Part shown: positions 8,413-17,215 of the stretch, piece by piece | Layout of the letters: each line of letters opens with the position of its first letter | Numbering within the stretch: the stretch's first letter is position 1 | Source: Streptomyces marispadix | Lineage (GTDB): Bacteria; Actinomycetota; Actinomycetes; Streptomycetales; Streptomycetaceae | NCBI RefSeq assembly: GCF_022524345.1 | Contig: NZ_JAKWJU010000002.1 | Span: forward strand, 496,001-560,000 | DNA length: 64,000 nt | Direction of reading: 5' to 3' | Program-made: the position numbers and the translations under genes | Notes under the pieces: model-generated | What the model was told of the DNA's origin: nothing | Databases searched by the model: none | What the model saw: only the letters and a program-made list of their open reading frames with translations

Positions 8413-9786
8413 TCAGCCGCGCGGCAGACGCGAGCGTGCCCCGCGCAGAGTCTCCAGGCTCACGCCCTTGTGCACCGCCACCGCGCCCCCGATCAGCAGC
8501 AGCCCCAGCACGGCGGCCATGGTCGCCAGCCAGCCCGCGCTCGGCCCGTCGTCCGGGCCGGTGCCGAAGAACTCGCTCCTGTAGGGCGGCTGGCTGGGCT
8601 GCTGCTTGCGCGGCTTGATGTTCGTGCCCATCTCGATGGCCGCCGCGGGGTCGACGACTCCCGTGCCCAGGGCGTCGCTGCGTCCGCCCTCGGGAGTGTG
8701 GCGGGCGGTGTCGGAGATCAGGTCCTTGATCTGGGCCGGGCTGAGATCGGGGTGTGCGGCCCGTACGAGCGCGACCGCGCCAGAGGCGAAGGCCGAGGCC
8801 GCGCTGGTGCCCCAGCCCTCGTAGTAATGCCGGTCCGGGTCGGCGATCAGCACCTGCTTGCCGGGGGCGGCGACCGTCGCGTACCAGCGCCGCGTGGAGA
8901 ACGACGCCCGTGCCCCGCGGCGGTCGACGGCCGTGACCGCGACGACCCCGGGATAGGCCGCAGGATAGGAGACGTGGTCGCCCTCCTCGCCGCCGTTCCC
9001 GGCGGAGGCGACGACGACCGCGCCCTTGCGCTGCGCGTAGCGGACGGCGGCGTCCTCGCCCGGCTCCGGGTGCGCTGAGCTGCTGTCGTCCCCGAGGGAG
9101 AGGTTGATGACGTCGGCGCCCTTGTCGGCGGCCCAGCGGATACCGGCGGCGAGGGCGGTGGGCCGCTGGTCGCGCGCTTCCTTGCGCTTGGGGTCGCTGT
9201 CCTCCAGCAGTACCCGTACGGGGAGGATCCTGGCGTCCGGGGCGACGCCGAGGACGCCGAGCTTGCGGCCCTTGCCGTGTCCGTGCCCGGCGATGATGCC
9301 CGCCATGGCGGTGCCGTGCCGCGCCCAGGCGCGGTCTCCCTTCTTCGCGCCCATGCCGAGGAAGTCCTTGCCGCCGTGTACGGCGCCCTTCAGATCGGGG
9401 TGGCTCGGGTCGACGCCGGTGTCGAGCACGGCGACGGTGATGCCCTTGCCCCTGGTGGTCTTCCAGGCGTCCGAGGCGTGGATGGCCTTCAGGCCCCACT
9501 GCTGGCGCTGGATGCCCTCGCCGTCCGCCGCTGCCGCGCTTCCGGCCGCGGGCAGCAGCGGGAGGATGCCGAGCGCCCCCGCGAGCACCGCCGACGTGAG
9601 ACGGCGGGAGTGGCCGCGTACGGGCCCGCTGCGTGCAAGTCGTGTGCGTACGGGCGCAGTCGGGGGCCCGGACCCCGGCGCGGCCGTGGGCTTCGCAGAA
9701 GGAGTGCCGGGCCGGGCGGACGTGGTGCCGGGCCCCGCGGGCCGGGGGTCCCCGCTTCGAAGGTCCGCGGTACGGGGGTCTTTCAC
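8413..9786 (-). CDS. Mycosin-type (S8 subtilisin-like) membrane-anchored serine protease
   Basis: Exported S8 peptidase (457 aa). A basic N-terminus and hydrophobic segment (VLAGALGILPLLPAAGSAAAA) precede the subtilisin fold, with the catalytic Asp in AVLDTGVDPSHPD, His in RHGTAMAGIIAGH and Ser in GTSAASAFASGAVALV. A C-terminal membrane helix (WLATMAAVLGLLLIGGAVAV) and a short basic tail follow, as in type VII secretion-associated mycosins. The start is a GTG that overlaps the upstream stop (GTGA), so it is coupled to the proline-rich membrane protein. No EccB/C/D or WXG100 genes are nearby, so a type VII role is inference. Confidence 0.85.
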   Translation of the reverse strand: MKDPRTADLRSGDPRPAGPGTTSARPGTPSAKPTAAPGSGPPTAPVRTRLARSGPVRGHSRRLTSAVLAGALGILPLLPAAGSAAAADGEGIQRQQWGLKAIHASDAWKTTRGKGITVAVLDTGVDPSHPDLKGAVHGGKDFLGMGAKKGDRAWARHGTAMAGIIAGHGHGKGRKLGVLGVAPDARILPVRVLLEDSDPKRKEARDQRPTALAAGIRWAADKGADVINLSLGDDSSSAHPEPGEDAAVRYAQRKGAVVVASAGNGGEEGDHVSYPAAYPGVVAVTAVDRRGARASFSTRRWYATVAAPGKQVLIADPDRHYYEGWGTSAASAFASGAVALVRAAHPDLSPAQIKDLISDTARHTPEGGRSDALGTGVVDPAAAIEMGTNIKPRKQQPSQPPYRSEFFGTGPDDGPSAGWLATMAAVLGLLLIGGAVAVHKGVSLETLRGARSRLPRG

Positions 9787-11105
9787 TGGTCGTCCTCCGC
9801 TTCTCCTGCCGCACTGCGCAGCCGGCGCTCGATGCGGTCCGCGATGCCCTGTGCGTCATGGCCGAGTCCGGCCTGCGCCGCGGCGGAGGTCTCGCCCTTC
9901 TCGGTCGCCTCGGCCGCGGGCTGCGGATCGCTGACCACACGTCCGTCGGCGAAACCGCTCACCGCGTAGACGACGACGGGAGCGTCGGAGAGCACCCGTA
10001 TCGTCCAGCTCGCCCGCTGCGCGTCGCCGAAGTCGGCCGAGACCGTGCCGCGTGACCCGTAGGGACGTGGCATGAGGTCGGTGCGTTCGCTGAGGTTCTC
10101 CACGGCGAACCGCTTGCGCAGCGCTCGCATGCCCGCCCCCTCGGAGCGGGTGAAGAGCAGTCCTACGGTGGTGACGCTGCTGGTGGTCTCGTCGGCGTAG
10201 GTCGCCCGCACCAGGCGGCTGCATCCCACGGGCGAGAGTGCCTTGGCCAGCAACGGGTCGAACGCGCCCCGGCAGTTGCTGTCCGGGGCGACCGCGACGC
10301 GCAGCCAGCGGCGGTCGGCGCCGCCGGGCCCCGCTCCCCGTCCCTCCAGTACGCGGGGGAAGAGCCGGTCGACGGAGTTGTTGTGCCACGCGGCGCGCAT
10401 CTCGTCGAACGAGCCGTCGGTGACCGCCTGTTGGCCGGGGTCGTCGGTGAACAGCGTGCCGGCGGCGGCACCGCCCAGCAGCCCGACGCCCAGCACGAGG
10501 CAGACGGCGGCGGCGACTGTGCGCGGCGCGGGACGGTTGTGCACGGGCTCGTCACGTACGGGCCTCAACTGCCAGGTGGCGGGGCCCGAGTCGGGGGGTC
10601 CGCCGGGACTCGCGGGCGGGGTGGCGGGCATCGGCGGGCGCTGCGGCGGTACGGCGCCCGGCCGCCCGGCGCCACCAGCGGTGCCGGGCCCGGAGTTGCC
10701 GCCTTCCGGTCCGCTGCTGCCTCTGGCTCCCGAGCCGCCCTGGCCGTCGGCCCCCGTGGCGGAACCCCCGCGGCTTGCCGTTCCCGACGTCAGCGGCTCC
10801 CCGGTAGGCGGCGGTGGCTGGGGAGTCGAGGAGGGCCAGGGCACGCGTGGCCCTCCGGGGGGAGCGGAAGAGGGGGACGGGGCGGACGAGGGCCGGGGGC
10901 CGGCGGGCCTGGATGCGTCCGATTCCGTGTCGTGCGGCATCTGTGGGGTGGGCTCGTCTCTCTGGGGATGCTCCACGGGCGCGCCCGTACGCGGAGACGC
11001 GGAGGGGCGCGGGGGAAATGCGGGGCGTGGCGGGACCTGGGGACGTCCGGGAATCGAGTCCGGTGAAGGGTCCGGGGAGTGTGTGCGGTCGGCGTCAGTG
11101 CTCAT
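9783..11105 (-). CDS. Proline-rich single-pass membrane protein, coupled to the mycosin gene
   Basis: A 440-aa protein. About 195 N-terminal residues are Pro/Ser/Gly-rich and disordered. A membrane helix follows (TVAAAVCLVLGVGLLGGAAAG), then an extracytoplasmic domain of about 220 residues with two cysteines (NCRGAFD, VGCSRLVRA) that may pair. I do not recognise a named domain. The GTGA overlap with the downstream protease implies a shared role, for example as partner or substrate. The ATG at 11105 has GGGAGGGG upstream; the open frame continues to 12566 but that part is the shadow of the opposite-strand gene. Confidence 0.75.
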   Translation of the reverse strand: MSTDADRTHSPDPSPDSIPGRPQVPPRPAFPPRPSASPRTGAPVEHPQRDEPTPQMPHDTESDASRPAGPRPSSAPSPSSAPPGGPRVPWPSSTPQPPPPTGEPLTSGTASRGGSATGADGQGGSGARGSSGPEGGNSGPGTAGGAGRPGAVPPQRPPMPATPPASPGGPPDSGPATWQLRPVRDEPVHNRPAPRTVAAAVCLVLGVGLLGGAAAGTLFTDDPGQQAVTDGSFDEMRAAWHNNSVDRLFPRVLEGRGAGPGGADRRWLRVAVAPDSNCRGAFDPLLAKALSPVGCSRLVRATYADETTSSVTTVGLLFTRSEGAGMRALRKRFAVENLSERTDLMPRPYGSRGTVSADFGDAQRASWTIRVLSDAPVVVYAVSGFADGRVVSDPQPAAEATEKGETSAAAQAGLGHDAQGIADRIERRLRSAAGEAEDDQ

Positions 11106-11303
11106 CTGCACCCCTCCCGCGCGCAGTGCCACCCCACACGATCCCTTTCGGGGCATGCCGGTTCGTATCGGACAGCACGCCGCTGGTCCAGACTCATCAC
11201 AGCGTGCGGCCGTCACTCTACGGTGCGAACTGGTGGTCCCGGCAACCCGGTCGGGCAGATGGCAGGGCTGTCCTGCACGGCTCGGCTCTGGCAAGCTGCC
11301 GGG

Positions 11304-12578
11304 GTGCCCGACGTCGAACCGGACCCCGCGTCCCGTACAGAAGCACGCTCCACGGCCCGTCCAGCGGCCGGTCACGGAGCAGGTCCCGCGGCCGACCGCG
11401 GCCGCTACGACCGTGCGACGGCCCATCTCGATGCGCCGCTCGCCATCGTGGATCTCCAGGCGTTCGACGCGAACGCCGACGATCTGGTGCGCCGTGCCGG
11501 TGGCAAGCCGGTGCGCGTGGCGAGCAAGTCGGTGCGCTGCCGTGCCCTGTTGGAGCGTGTGCTCGCCCGCGAGGGATTCGCCGGGGTACTGAGCTTCACC
11601 CTCGCCGAGTCCCTGTGGCTGGCGCGCTCGGGCATCGACGACGTACTGCTGGCGTATCCGTCGGCCGACCGCTCCGGCTTCGCAGAACTGGCCGCGGACG
11701 AGAAGCTCGCGCGCAGCGTGACCGTGATGGTGGACGACATCGCGCAGCTCGACCTCATCGACGCCGCGCGGGACGGCGGCACCCAGGAGATCCGGGTCTG
11801 CCTCGAACTCGACACGTCCCTGCGGCTGTTGGGCGGGCGCATCCGTGTCGGTGCACGTCGCTCGCCGCTGCACTCTCCCTCCCGGCTGGCCGAGCTGGCC
11901 CGCTCCGTGACCCGCCGCGAGGGGTTCCGGCTGACCGGACTGATGGCCTACGAGGGGCACATCGCGGGCGTGGGCGACGACGCTCCCGGCAACTGGCCGC
12001 GCTCGCGCGGCGTACGGCTGATGCAGGCCGCCGCTCGGCGCGAACTGGCCGCCCGCCGGGCCGCGGCCGTAGCCGCGGTGCGCCGGGTCGCCCCGGATCT
12101 GGAGCTGGTCAACGGGGGCGGCACGGGCAGCGTTCAGCACACTGCCGCCGAGGACGCCGTCACGGAGATCGCCGCCGGCTCCGGCCTGTTCACGCCGCGC
12201 CTCTTCGACCACTACACGTCGTTCACGGGCAGGCCCGCCGCGCTCTTCGCGCTGCCCGTCGTACGCAGGCCGGGCGTCGGTGTGGTGACCGTGCTGGGCG
12301 GCGGATATCCGGCATCGGGGGCGCCGGGCGCGGACAGGCTGCCGCAGCCGTTCCTTCCGCGTGGTCTGCGCTACGACAGGCAGGAGGGCGCCGGGGAGGT
12401 GCAGACGCCGCTGCTGGGGGCCGCCGCGGACGACCTGCTGGTGGGCGACCGCGTGTGGTTCCGGCATGCCAAGGCCGGTGAGCTGTGCGAGCGTTTCGAC
12501 ACCCTGCACGCCGTGGAAGGCGACCGCGTCACCGCCTCGCTGCCGACGTACCGGGGCGAGGGCCACACGTTCCTCTGA
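11304..12578 (+). CDS. PLP-dependent amino acid deaminase/aldolase (D-threonine aldolase-like, alanine racemase fold)
   Basis: About 424 aa with the fold-type III PLP barrel: an N-terminal alanine-racemase-like domain (LDAPLAIVDLQAFDANADDLVRRAG, then RVASKSVRC with the likely PLP-binding Lys) and a C-terminal beta domain containing VWFRHAKAGELCERFDTLH, the metal-binding region of the D-threonine aldolase/D-serine dehydratase group. The conserved part starts near RYDRATAHLDAP. GTG 11304 is a plausible start and ATG 11259 is the alternative. It probably acts on a hydroxy-D-amino acid; the true substrate is unknown. Single gene, divergent from the membrane protein. Confidence 0.85.
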   Translation: MPDVEPDPASRTEARSTARPAAGHGAGPAADRGRYDRATAHLDAPLAIVDLQAFDANADDLVRRAGGKPVRVASKSVRCRALLERVLAREGFAGVLSFTLAESLWLARSGIDDVLLAYPSADRSGFAELAADEKLARSVTVMVDDIAQLDLIDAARDGGTQEIRVCLELDTSLRLLGGRIRVGARRSPLHSPSRLAELARSVTRREGFRLTGLMAYEGHIAGVGDDAPGNWPRSRGVRLMQAAARRELAARRAAAVAAVRRVAPDLELVNGGGTGSVQHTAAEDAVTEIAAGSGLFTPRLFDHYTSFTGRPAALFALPVVRRPGVGVVTVLGGGYPASGAPGADRLPQPFLPRGLRYDRQEGAGEVQTPLLGAAADDLLVGDRVWFRHAKAGELCERFDTLHAVEGDRVTASLPTYRGEGHTFL

Positions 12579-12593
12579 GCGCCGACCGGCTGC

Positions 12594-12629
12594 CCGGCGG
12601 CCGTCGTGAGTCCGGCGGCCGTCGTGAGT
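12594..12629. repeat. Perfect tandem duplication of an 18-bp unit
   Basis: CCGGCGGCCGTCGTGAGT occurs twice back to back in the 81-base gap between two convergent genes. It looks like a recent slippage or duplication in a non-coding 3' region. No function is visible. Confidence 0.85.
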
Positions 12630-12659
12630 GCGGCGGTTCGACTACGACGGCAACGGCCC

Positions 12660-13487
12660 TCAGACGTCCTTGCCCGGGGTGCCGCCTGTGCCCTCGTCCT
12701 CCTTGACCCCCTCGGCCAGCTTGTCCATGTCGCTGAGCGGAGGCGCGGAGCGCGCGATGTCGAAGCCGGTGCGCAACAGCAGCATCTCGCCCGAGCCGTC
12801 GGGGTGGGTGAAGGCCACCGACTCCACGTAGGCGTCCGGCTTGGTGCGGTTGACGATCTTCCAGCGCACCCGGTACGCCTCCTCGCCCGCGACCGAGGTC
12901 TTCTCGGAGGCCACCGCCTCGTGCGAGGTGATGCCGCCGTAAGTCCCCTTGCTGTAGGCGGTCTTGGCGAACCGTTCGATGTCCCTCTTCGCCGTGTCCT
13001 CGGCGCTGGCGGTGTCCGTCGGGGCGACGACGATGGAGGACGAGCCGCGCAGACAGCTCTCGTCCTTGCTGCCGGGGCATCTGTACTCGCCGGTGGTGAC
13101 CATCGGCCCGAACGGGTCGTGCCGCCAGCCCTCCAGCACGGGCAGATCGACCCCGGTGGCCGGTACTTCGCTCTCCGGGCCCTCCGGCCCCTCCGGTCCG
13201 TCCGGCTCCGGTCCCGGCTGCGTGGGCTCGCCGTTCGGGGCTCCGCCGCCCGCCTCGTCGCGCGGTGCGCTGTCCGCGCCCACCACGAAGGTGAGCACGG
13301 CGCTGACGACGAGCGCGGTGACGAGCACCGCCGCGCCCACGACACCCGCGACGAGAGGACCGCGCACGGCCGCCTTGGTACGGGTCTGGCCCGTCCAGGA
13401 GGAGCCGTCCCACCACCGTTCCGCGGAGGGCGAGTTGGCTCTCTGCGCCGGGTCGGGGTCGGGGTACCAGCCGGGCGGCGTCGTCAT
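12660..13487 (-). CDS. DUF2510-domain single-pass membrane protein
   Basis: A 275-aa protein beginning MTTPPGWYPDPDP with the DUF2510 motif (GWYPDP...RWWDGSSWTGQ), followed by one membrane helix (VAGVVGAAVLVTALVVSAVLTFVVG). A Pro/Glu-rich linker leads to an extracytoplasmic C-terminal domain with two cysteines (YRCPGSKDESCLRG). The function is unknown; DUF2510 usually lies at the cytoplasmic N-terminus of actinobacterial membrane proteins. ATG 13487 is preferred over a TTG at 13511 because the motif starts there. It converges on the aldolase-like gene. Confidence 0.8.
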   Translation of the reverse strand: MTTPPGWYPDPDPAQRANSPSAERWWDGSSWTGQTRTKAAVRGPLVAGVVGAAVLVTALVVSAVLTFVVGADSAPRDEAGGGAPNGEPTQPGPEPDGPEGPEGPESEVPATGVDLPVLEGWRHDPFGPMVTTGEYRCPGSKDESCLRGSSSIVVAPTDTASAEDTAKRDIERFAKTAYSKGTYGGITSHEAVASEKTSVAGEEAYRVRWKIVNRTKPDAYVESVAFTHPDGSGEMLLLRTGFDIARSAPPLSDMDKLAEGVKEDEGTGGTPGKDV

Positions 13488-13566
13488 GCTCACGCTTGCA
13501 CTGTAGGACAACAGTTGTACGAATCACATGGCCGCCGCCCGGCCCGGGCCCCCTGCCCCGTACCGG

Positions 13567-14370
13567 TCAGAGAGGCGTCACATACGCACCGGAGATGCCG
13601 CCGTCGACCATGAAGTCCGTGGCGTTGACGAACGACGCGTCGTCGCTGGCCAGGAAGGCGACAGCGGCGGCGATCTCCTCCGGCTCGGCGAAGCGTCCGG
13701 GCGGTACGTGCACCAGGCGGCGCTGTGCCCGCTCCGGGTCCTTCGCGAACAGCTCCTTCAGCAACGGGGTGTTGACGGGCCCCGGGCAGAGCGCGTTGAC
13801 CCTGATGCCCTCACGGGCGAACTGCACGCCCAGCTCCCGCGACATCGCCAGCACGCCGCCCTTGGACGCGGTGTAGCTGATCTGCGACGTGGCGGCCCCC
13901 AGCACCGCGACGAAGGAGGCGGTGTTGATGATCGAGCCACGCCCCTGCCGCTGCATGTACGGGATGACGTGCTTGCAGCACAGATACACCGAGGTGAGGT
14001 TCACCTGCTGTACGCGCTGCCAGGCGTCGATGCCGGTGGTGAGGATCGAGTCGTCGTCGGGCGGGGAGATCCCGGCGTTGTTGAACGCGATGTCGACCGA
14101 GCCGTAAGTCTCGTACGCCGTACGGAAAAGCGCCTCGACCTGCCCGGAGTCGGTGACGTCCGACTCCACGTACAGTCCGCCGGTCTCCTCGGCCGCGGCC
14201 TTGCCGCGCTCGCCGTCGACGTCGGCGCAGACCACATGTGCGCCCTCGGCGGCCAGCCGCCGCGCGGAGGCGAGGCCGATGCCGCTGCCGGCGCCGGTCA
14301 CCACGGCGGTACGGCCCGTCAGTCGGCGGCAGTCTGCGGCCTGCGCGGGGCCGTTGAGCGGTTCGGTCAC
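13567..14370 (-). CDS. Short-chain dehydrogenase/reductase (possible gamma-glutamyl-amino alcohol oxidation step)
   Basis: Classical SDR of 267 aa. The NAD(P)-binding TGAGSGIG and an Asp-containing second strand (CADVDG, favouring NAD) are followed by NNAG and the catalytic Tyr/Lys in [10 protein letters not shown], and the C-terminus has the usual FMVDGG. The GTG start overlaps the aldehyde dehydrogenase stop (GTGA), so it is the third gene of glnA4-aldehyde dehydrogenase-SDR. In this context it may oxidise a gamma-glutamylated amino alcohol to the aldehyde. That role is inferred; by family alone it could be called a 3-oxoacyl-ACP reductase. Confidence 0.85.
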   Translation of the reverse strand: MTEPLNGPAQAADCRRLTGRTAVVTGAGSGIGLASARRLAAEGAHVVCADVDGERGKAAAEETGGLYVESDVTDSGQVEALFRTAYETYGSVDIAFNNAGISPPDDDSILTTGIDAWQRVQQVNLTSVYLCCKHVIPYMQRQGRGSIINTASFVAVLGAATSQISYTASKGGVLAMSRELGVQFAREGIRVNALCPGPVNTPLLKELFAKDPERAQRRLVHVPPGRFAEPEEIAAAVAFLASDDASFVNATDFMVDGGISGAYVTPL

Positions 14371-15753
14371 TGCTGCTCCTCCGTGCTGATGAAGACGTTC
14401 TTCGTCTCGGTGAAGGCGGCGAGGGCGTCGGGGCCCAGCTCACGGCCGAGGCCCGACTGCTTGTAGCCGCCGAAGGGGGTCGAATAGCGCACGGCGCTAT
14501 GGGAGTTGACGGACAGGTTGCCCGCCGCGACGGCACGGGAGACCCGCAGGGCACGCCCCACGTCCCGGGTCCAGACCGAACCGGCGAGCCCGTACTCGGA
14601 GTCGTTGGCGATGCGGACGGCCTCCTCCTCGTCGTCGAAGGGGATCGCCACGGCGACGGGGCCGAAGATCTCCTCGGCGCTGCGCCGCTCGCCGGGCCGT
14701 CCCTCCAGCACGGTCGCCGGATACCAGAAGCCCTTGCCCGCGGGGACCTCGCGCGCGGATCAGCGCGGGCTCGTCCTCCGGTACGTAGCCGCGCACGCGT
14801 TCACGCTGGCGGTGCGAGATCAGCGGGCCCATCTGAGTCGACGGATCGGCCGGATCGCCCGCCGCGAAGGTCTTCACCGCGGGCTCCAGCAGCTCCAGGA
14901 AGCGGTCGTAGACCTGGCGCTGTACGAGGATGCGGCTGCGGGCGCAGCAGTCCTGCCCGGTGTTGTCGAGGAACGAGCCCGGGGCGGACGAGGCGGCCAG
15001 CGCGAGGTCCGCGTCGGCGAAGACGATGTTGGGGCTCTTGCCGCCGAGTTCGAGCGTCACGCGCTTAACGCTCGCGGCGCATCTGGCCATGATGTCCTTG
15101 CCGACGGCCGTTGAGCCGGTGAAGACGATCTTGGCCACGCCCGCGTGCTCGACGAGGGCGGTGCCGGCCACCGGGCCCTCGCCGGGCAGCACTTGGAAGA
15201 GGCCCTCGGGCAGCCCCGACTCCAGGGCGAGTTCGCCGAGGCGCAGCGCCGTCAGCGGCGTGGTCTCGGCGGGTTTCAGCACGACGGCGTTGCCGGCGGC
15301 GAGCGCGGGCGCCGTGCCCCATGCGGCCACCGGCATGGGGAAGTTCCAGGGCGCGATGACGGCGACGACGCCGAGCGGTTCGGCGAAGGTGACGTCGATC
15401 CCGCCCTCGACGGGGATCTGGCGGCCGTTGAGCCGTTCCACTCCCCCGGCGGCGTAGTCGAGGAGGTCGCGTACGTTGCCGGCTTCGAAGCGGGCGTTGC
15501 CGAGGGGATGTCCGGCCTCGCGCATCTCCAGCCCGGCGAGTTCTTCGAGGTGTTCGTCGACGGTGACGGCGAACCGCCGCAGCAGCCGCGCCCGTTCGCC
15601 GGGGGCGAGGGCCGCCCAGGCGCTCTGGGCTCGCGCCGCCCGGCGCACCGCGGCGTCGACGTCGCCGGGCCCGGCGGCGGTGACGGTGGTGATCAGTTCC
15701 TCGGTCGCCGGGTTGACGACCGGAAGTTCGTCCTTGTGGTGCTGGTCTGGCAA
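14367..15753 (-). pseudogene. NAD-dependent aldehyde dehydrogenase, interrupted by one apparent frameshift
   Basis: ALDH superfamily protein of about 462 residues if restored. Visible motifs are the NAD site APWNFP and FTGSTAVGK, the general base Glu in LELGGKSP (about 235) and the catalytic Cys in GQDCCARS (about 269). The frame breaks after about residue 332 at a CGCGCGCG run (14750-14757). The downstream part ([17 protein letters not shown], then [11 protein letters not shown]) lies in another frame. Adding one CG unit restores a single frame reading [12 protein letters not shown]. The TTG start has GAGGA upstream and lies 9 bases after the glnA4 stop. It probably oxidises the gamma-glutamyl aldehyde made by the SDR. 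Confidence 0.8.
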
Positions 15754-15762
15754 AGCCGTTCC

Positions 15763-17130
15763 TCACATGCGCTCGAAGGAGCGGAAGCGCTCCCAGTCCG
15801 TGACGGCGGTGTCGTATGCCTGCTGCTCGACGGCCGCCATGTTGCTGTAGTGCGCGACGACTTCCTCGCCGAACGCCTCGCGTGCGATGTCGCTGCGCTC
15901 CCACAGCTCGGCGGCCTCCCGCAGCGTCGTGGGGACGTGCTCGGCGTCACCGTTGTAGGCGTTGCCCGTGCAGGCCTCCTCAAGCTCCAGCTTCCGGTCT
16001 ACGCCGTGGAGGCCCGCGGCGATCATCCCGGCGGTGGCGAGGTACGGGTTGACGTCGCCGCCCGGTACGCGGTTCTCCAGCCGGTGGCCGTGCCCGTGCC
16101 CGACGACGCGCAGCGCGCAGGTGCGGTTGTCGGGGCCCCAGGCGACAGCCGTGGGCGCGAACGAGCCCGGCTGGAACCTCTTGTAGGAGTTGATGTTCGG
16201 GGCGTAGAGCAGCGTCAACTCCCGCATCGCGGCGAGCTGTCCGGCAAGGAAGTGGCGCATCGTGGCGGACATGCCGTACGGGCCGTCGTCGTCGGCGAGC
16301 ACCGGGGCGCCGTCCGCGTCGCGGAGCGAGAGGTGGATGTGGCACGAATTGCCTTCGCGCTCGTCGTACTTGGCCATGAAGGTCAGCGCGTGGCCGGTCT
16401 GCGAGGCGATCTCCTTGGCGCCGGTCTTGTAGACGACGTGCTGGTCGCAGGTGGTGAGCGCCTCGTCGTAGCGGAAGGCGATCTCGTGCTGCCCGAGGTT
16501 GCACTCGCCCTTCGCCGACTCCACGCGCATCCCGGCTGCGGCCATCTCGTTGCGGATGCGGCGCAGCAGCGGCTCGACGCGGCCGGTGCCGAGCATCGAG
16601 TAGTCCACGTTGTACTGGTTGGCCGGGGTCAGCCCCCGGTATGCGCTGTCCCACGCCTGCTCGTAGGTGTCGCGGAAGACCATGAACTCCAGCTCGGTGC
16701 CCGCGTAGGCGCTCCAGCCGCGCTCGGCGAGCCGGTCGAGCTGGCCGCGGAGGATCTGCCGGGGAGAGGCGGCGACGGGCGAGCCGTCGTGCCACGCCAG
16801 ATCGGCGGTGATCATCGCGGTGCCCGGGTTCCACGGGACGAGGCGCAGCGTGCTGGTGTCGCCGTGCATGGCGAAGTCGCCGTAGCCGCGCTCCCAGGAC
16901 GACATGGAGTAGCCGTCGACGGTGTTCAGGTCGACGTCCACGGCGAGAAGGTAGTTGCAGCCCTCGGTGCCGTGCTCCAGGACCTCGTCGAGGAAATGGC
17001 GGGCCGCGAACCGTTTGCCTTGCAGCCTCCCTTGCATGTCCGTGAAGGCCAGGGCGACTGTGTCGATCTCCTCCCGTTCGACGAGCACTCGAAGCTCGTC
17101 GACTGAGAGCGGGGGTGTGCGGTCTGCCAC
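15763..17130 (-). CDS. glnA4: Glutamine synthetase-like gamma-glutamyl ligase (GlnA4-type, ethanolamine/polyamine)
   Basis: A type I glutamine synthetase fold of 455 aa. Metal and substrate motifs are AGTELEFMVF, ESAKGECNLGQHEIAFR, FMAKYDEREGNSCHIHLSL, the Arg-rich NRTCALRVVGHG and RLENRVPGGDVNPYLA. It differs from housekeeping GlnA and sits with aldehyde dehydrogenase, SDR, an APC permease and a gamma-glutamyl amidase. S. coelicolor GlnA4 at the equivalent position (SCO1613) is a gamma-glutamylethanolamide synthetase, so it likely attaches glutamate to ethanolamine or a similar amine using ATP. GTG 17130 has GGAGG at 6 bases; the longer open frame to 17430 crosses the promoter. Confidence 0.88.
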   Translation of the reverse strand: MADRTPPLSVDELRVLVEREEIDTVALAFTDMQGRLQGKRFAARHFLDEVLEHGTEGCNYLLAVDVDLNTVDGYSMSSWERGYGDFAMHGDTSTLRLVPWNPGTAMITADLAWHDGSPVAASPRQILRGQLDRLAERGWSAYAGTELEFMVFRDTYEQAWDSAYRGLTPANQYNVDYSMLGTGRVEPLLRRIRNEMAAAGMRVESAKGECNLGQHEIAFRYDEALTTCDQHVVYKTGAKEIASQTGHALTFMAKYDEREGNSCHIHLSLRDADGAPVLADDDGPYGMSATMRHFLAGQLAAMRELTLLYAPNINSYKRFQPGSFAPTAVAWGPDNRTCALRVVGHGHGHRLENRVPGGDVNPYLATAGMIAAGLHGVDRKLELEEACTGNAYNGDAEHVPTTLREAAELWERSDIAREAFGEEVVAHYSNMAAVEQQAYDTAVTDWERFRSFERM

Positions 17131-17171
17131 GTCTGGCCTCCTGTCGGTCCACGGGAAGTCATAAGGTAGTC

Positions 17172-17190
17172 CCGAATACCATTGGTTCGG
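17172..17190. promoter_or_regulatory. Candidate FadR/GntR operator between glnA4 and the regulator
   Basis: CCGAATACCATTGGTTCGG is an imperfect palindrome centred on ACCA-T-TGGT, the half-site type used by FadR-subfamily regulators. It lies in the 85-base gap between the divergent glnA4 and regulator starts, so one protein bound there could control both directions. Assignment is by position and symmetry only. Confidence 0.5.
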
Positions 17191-17215
17191 AAGGGGTTCC
17201 GATGAGGGAAGGCCA

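Noticed and set aside
11106..12566. N-terminal extension of the proline-rich membrane protein frame
   Set aside because: It lies entirely opposite the aldolase-like gene; a good ribosome site and ATG at 11105 mark the real start.
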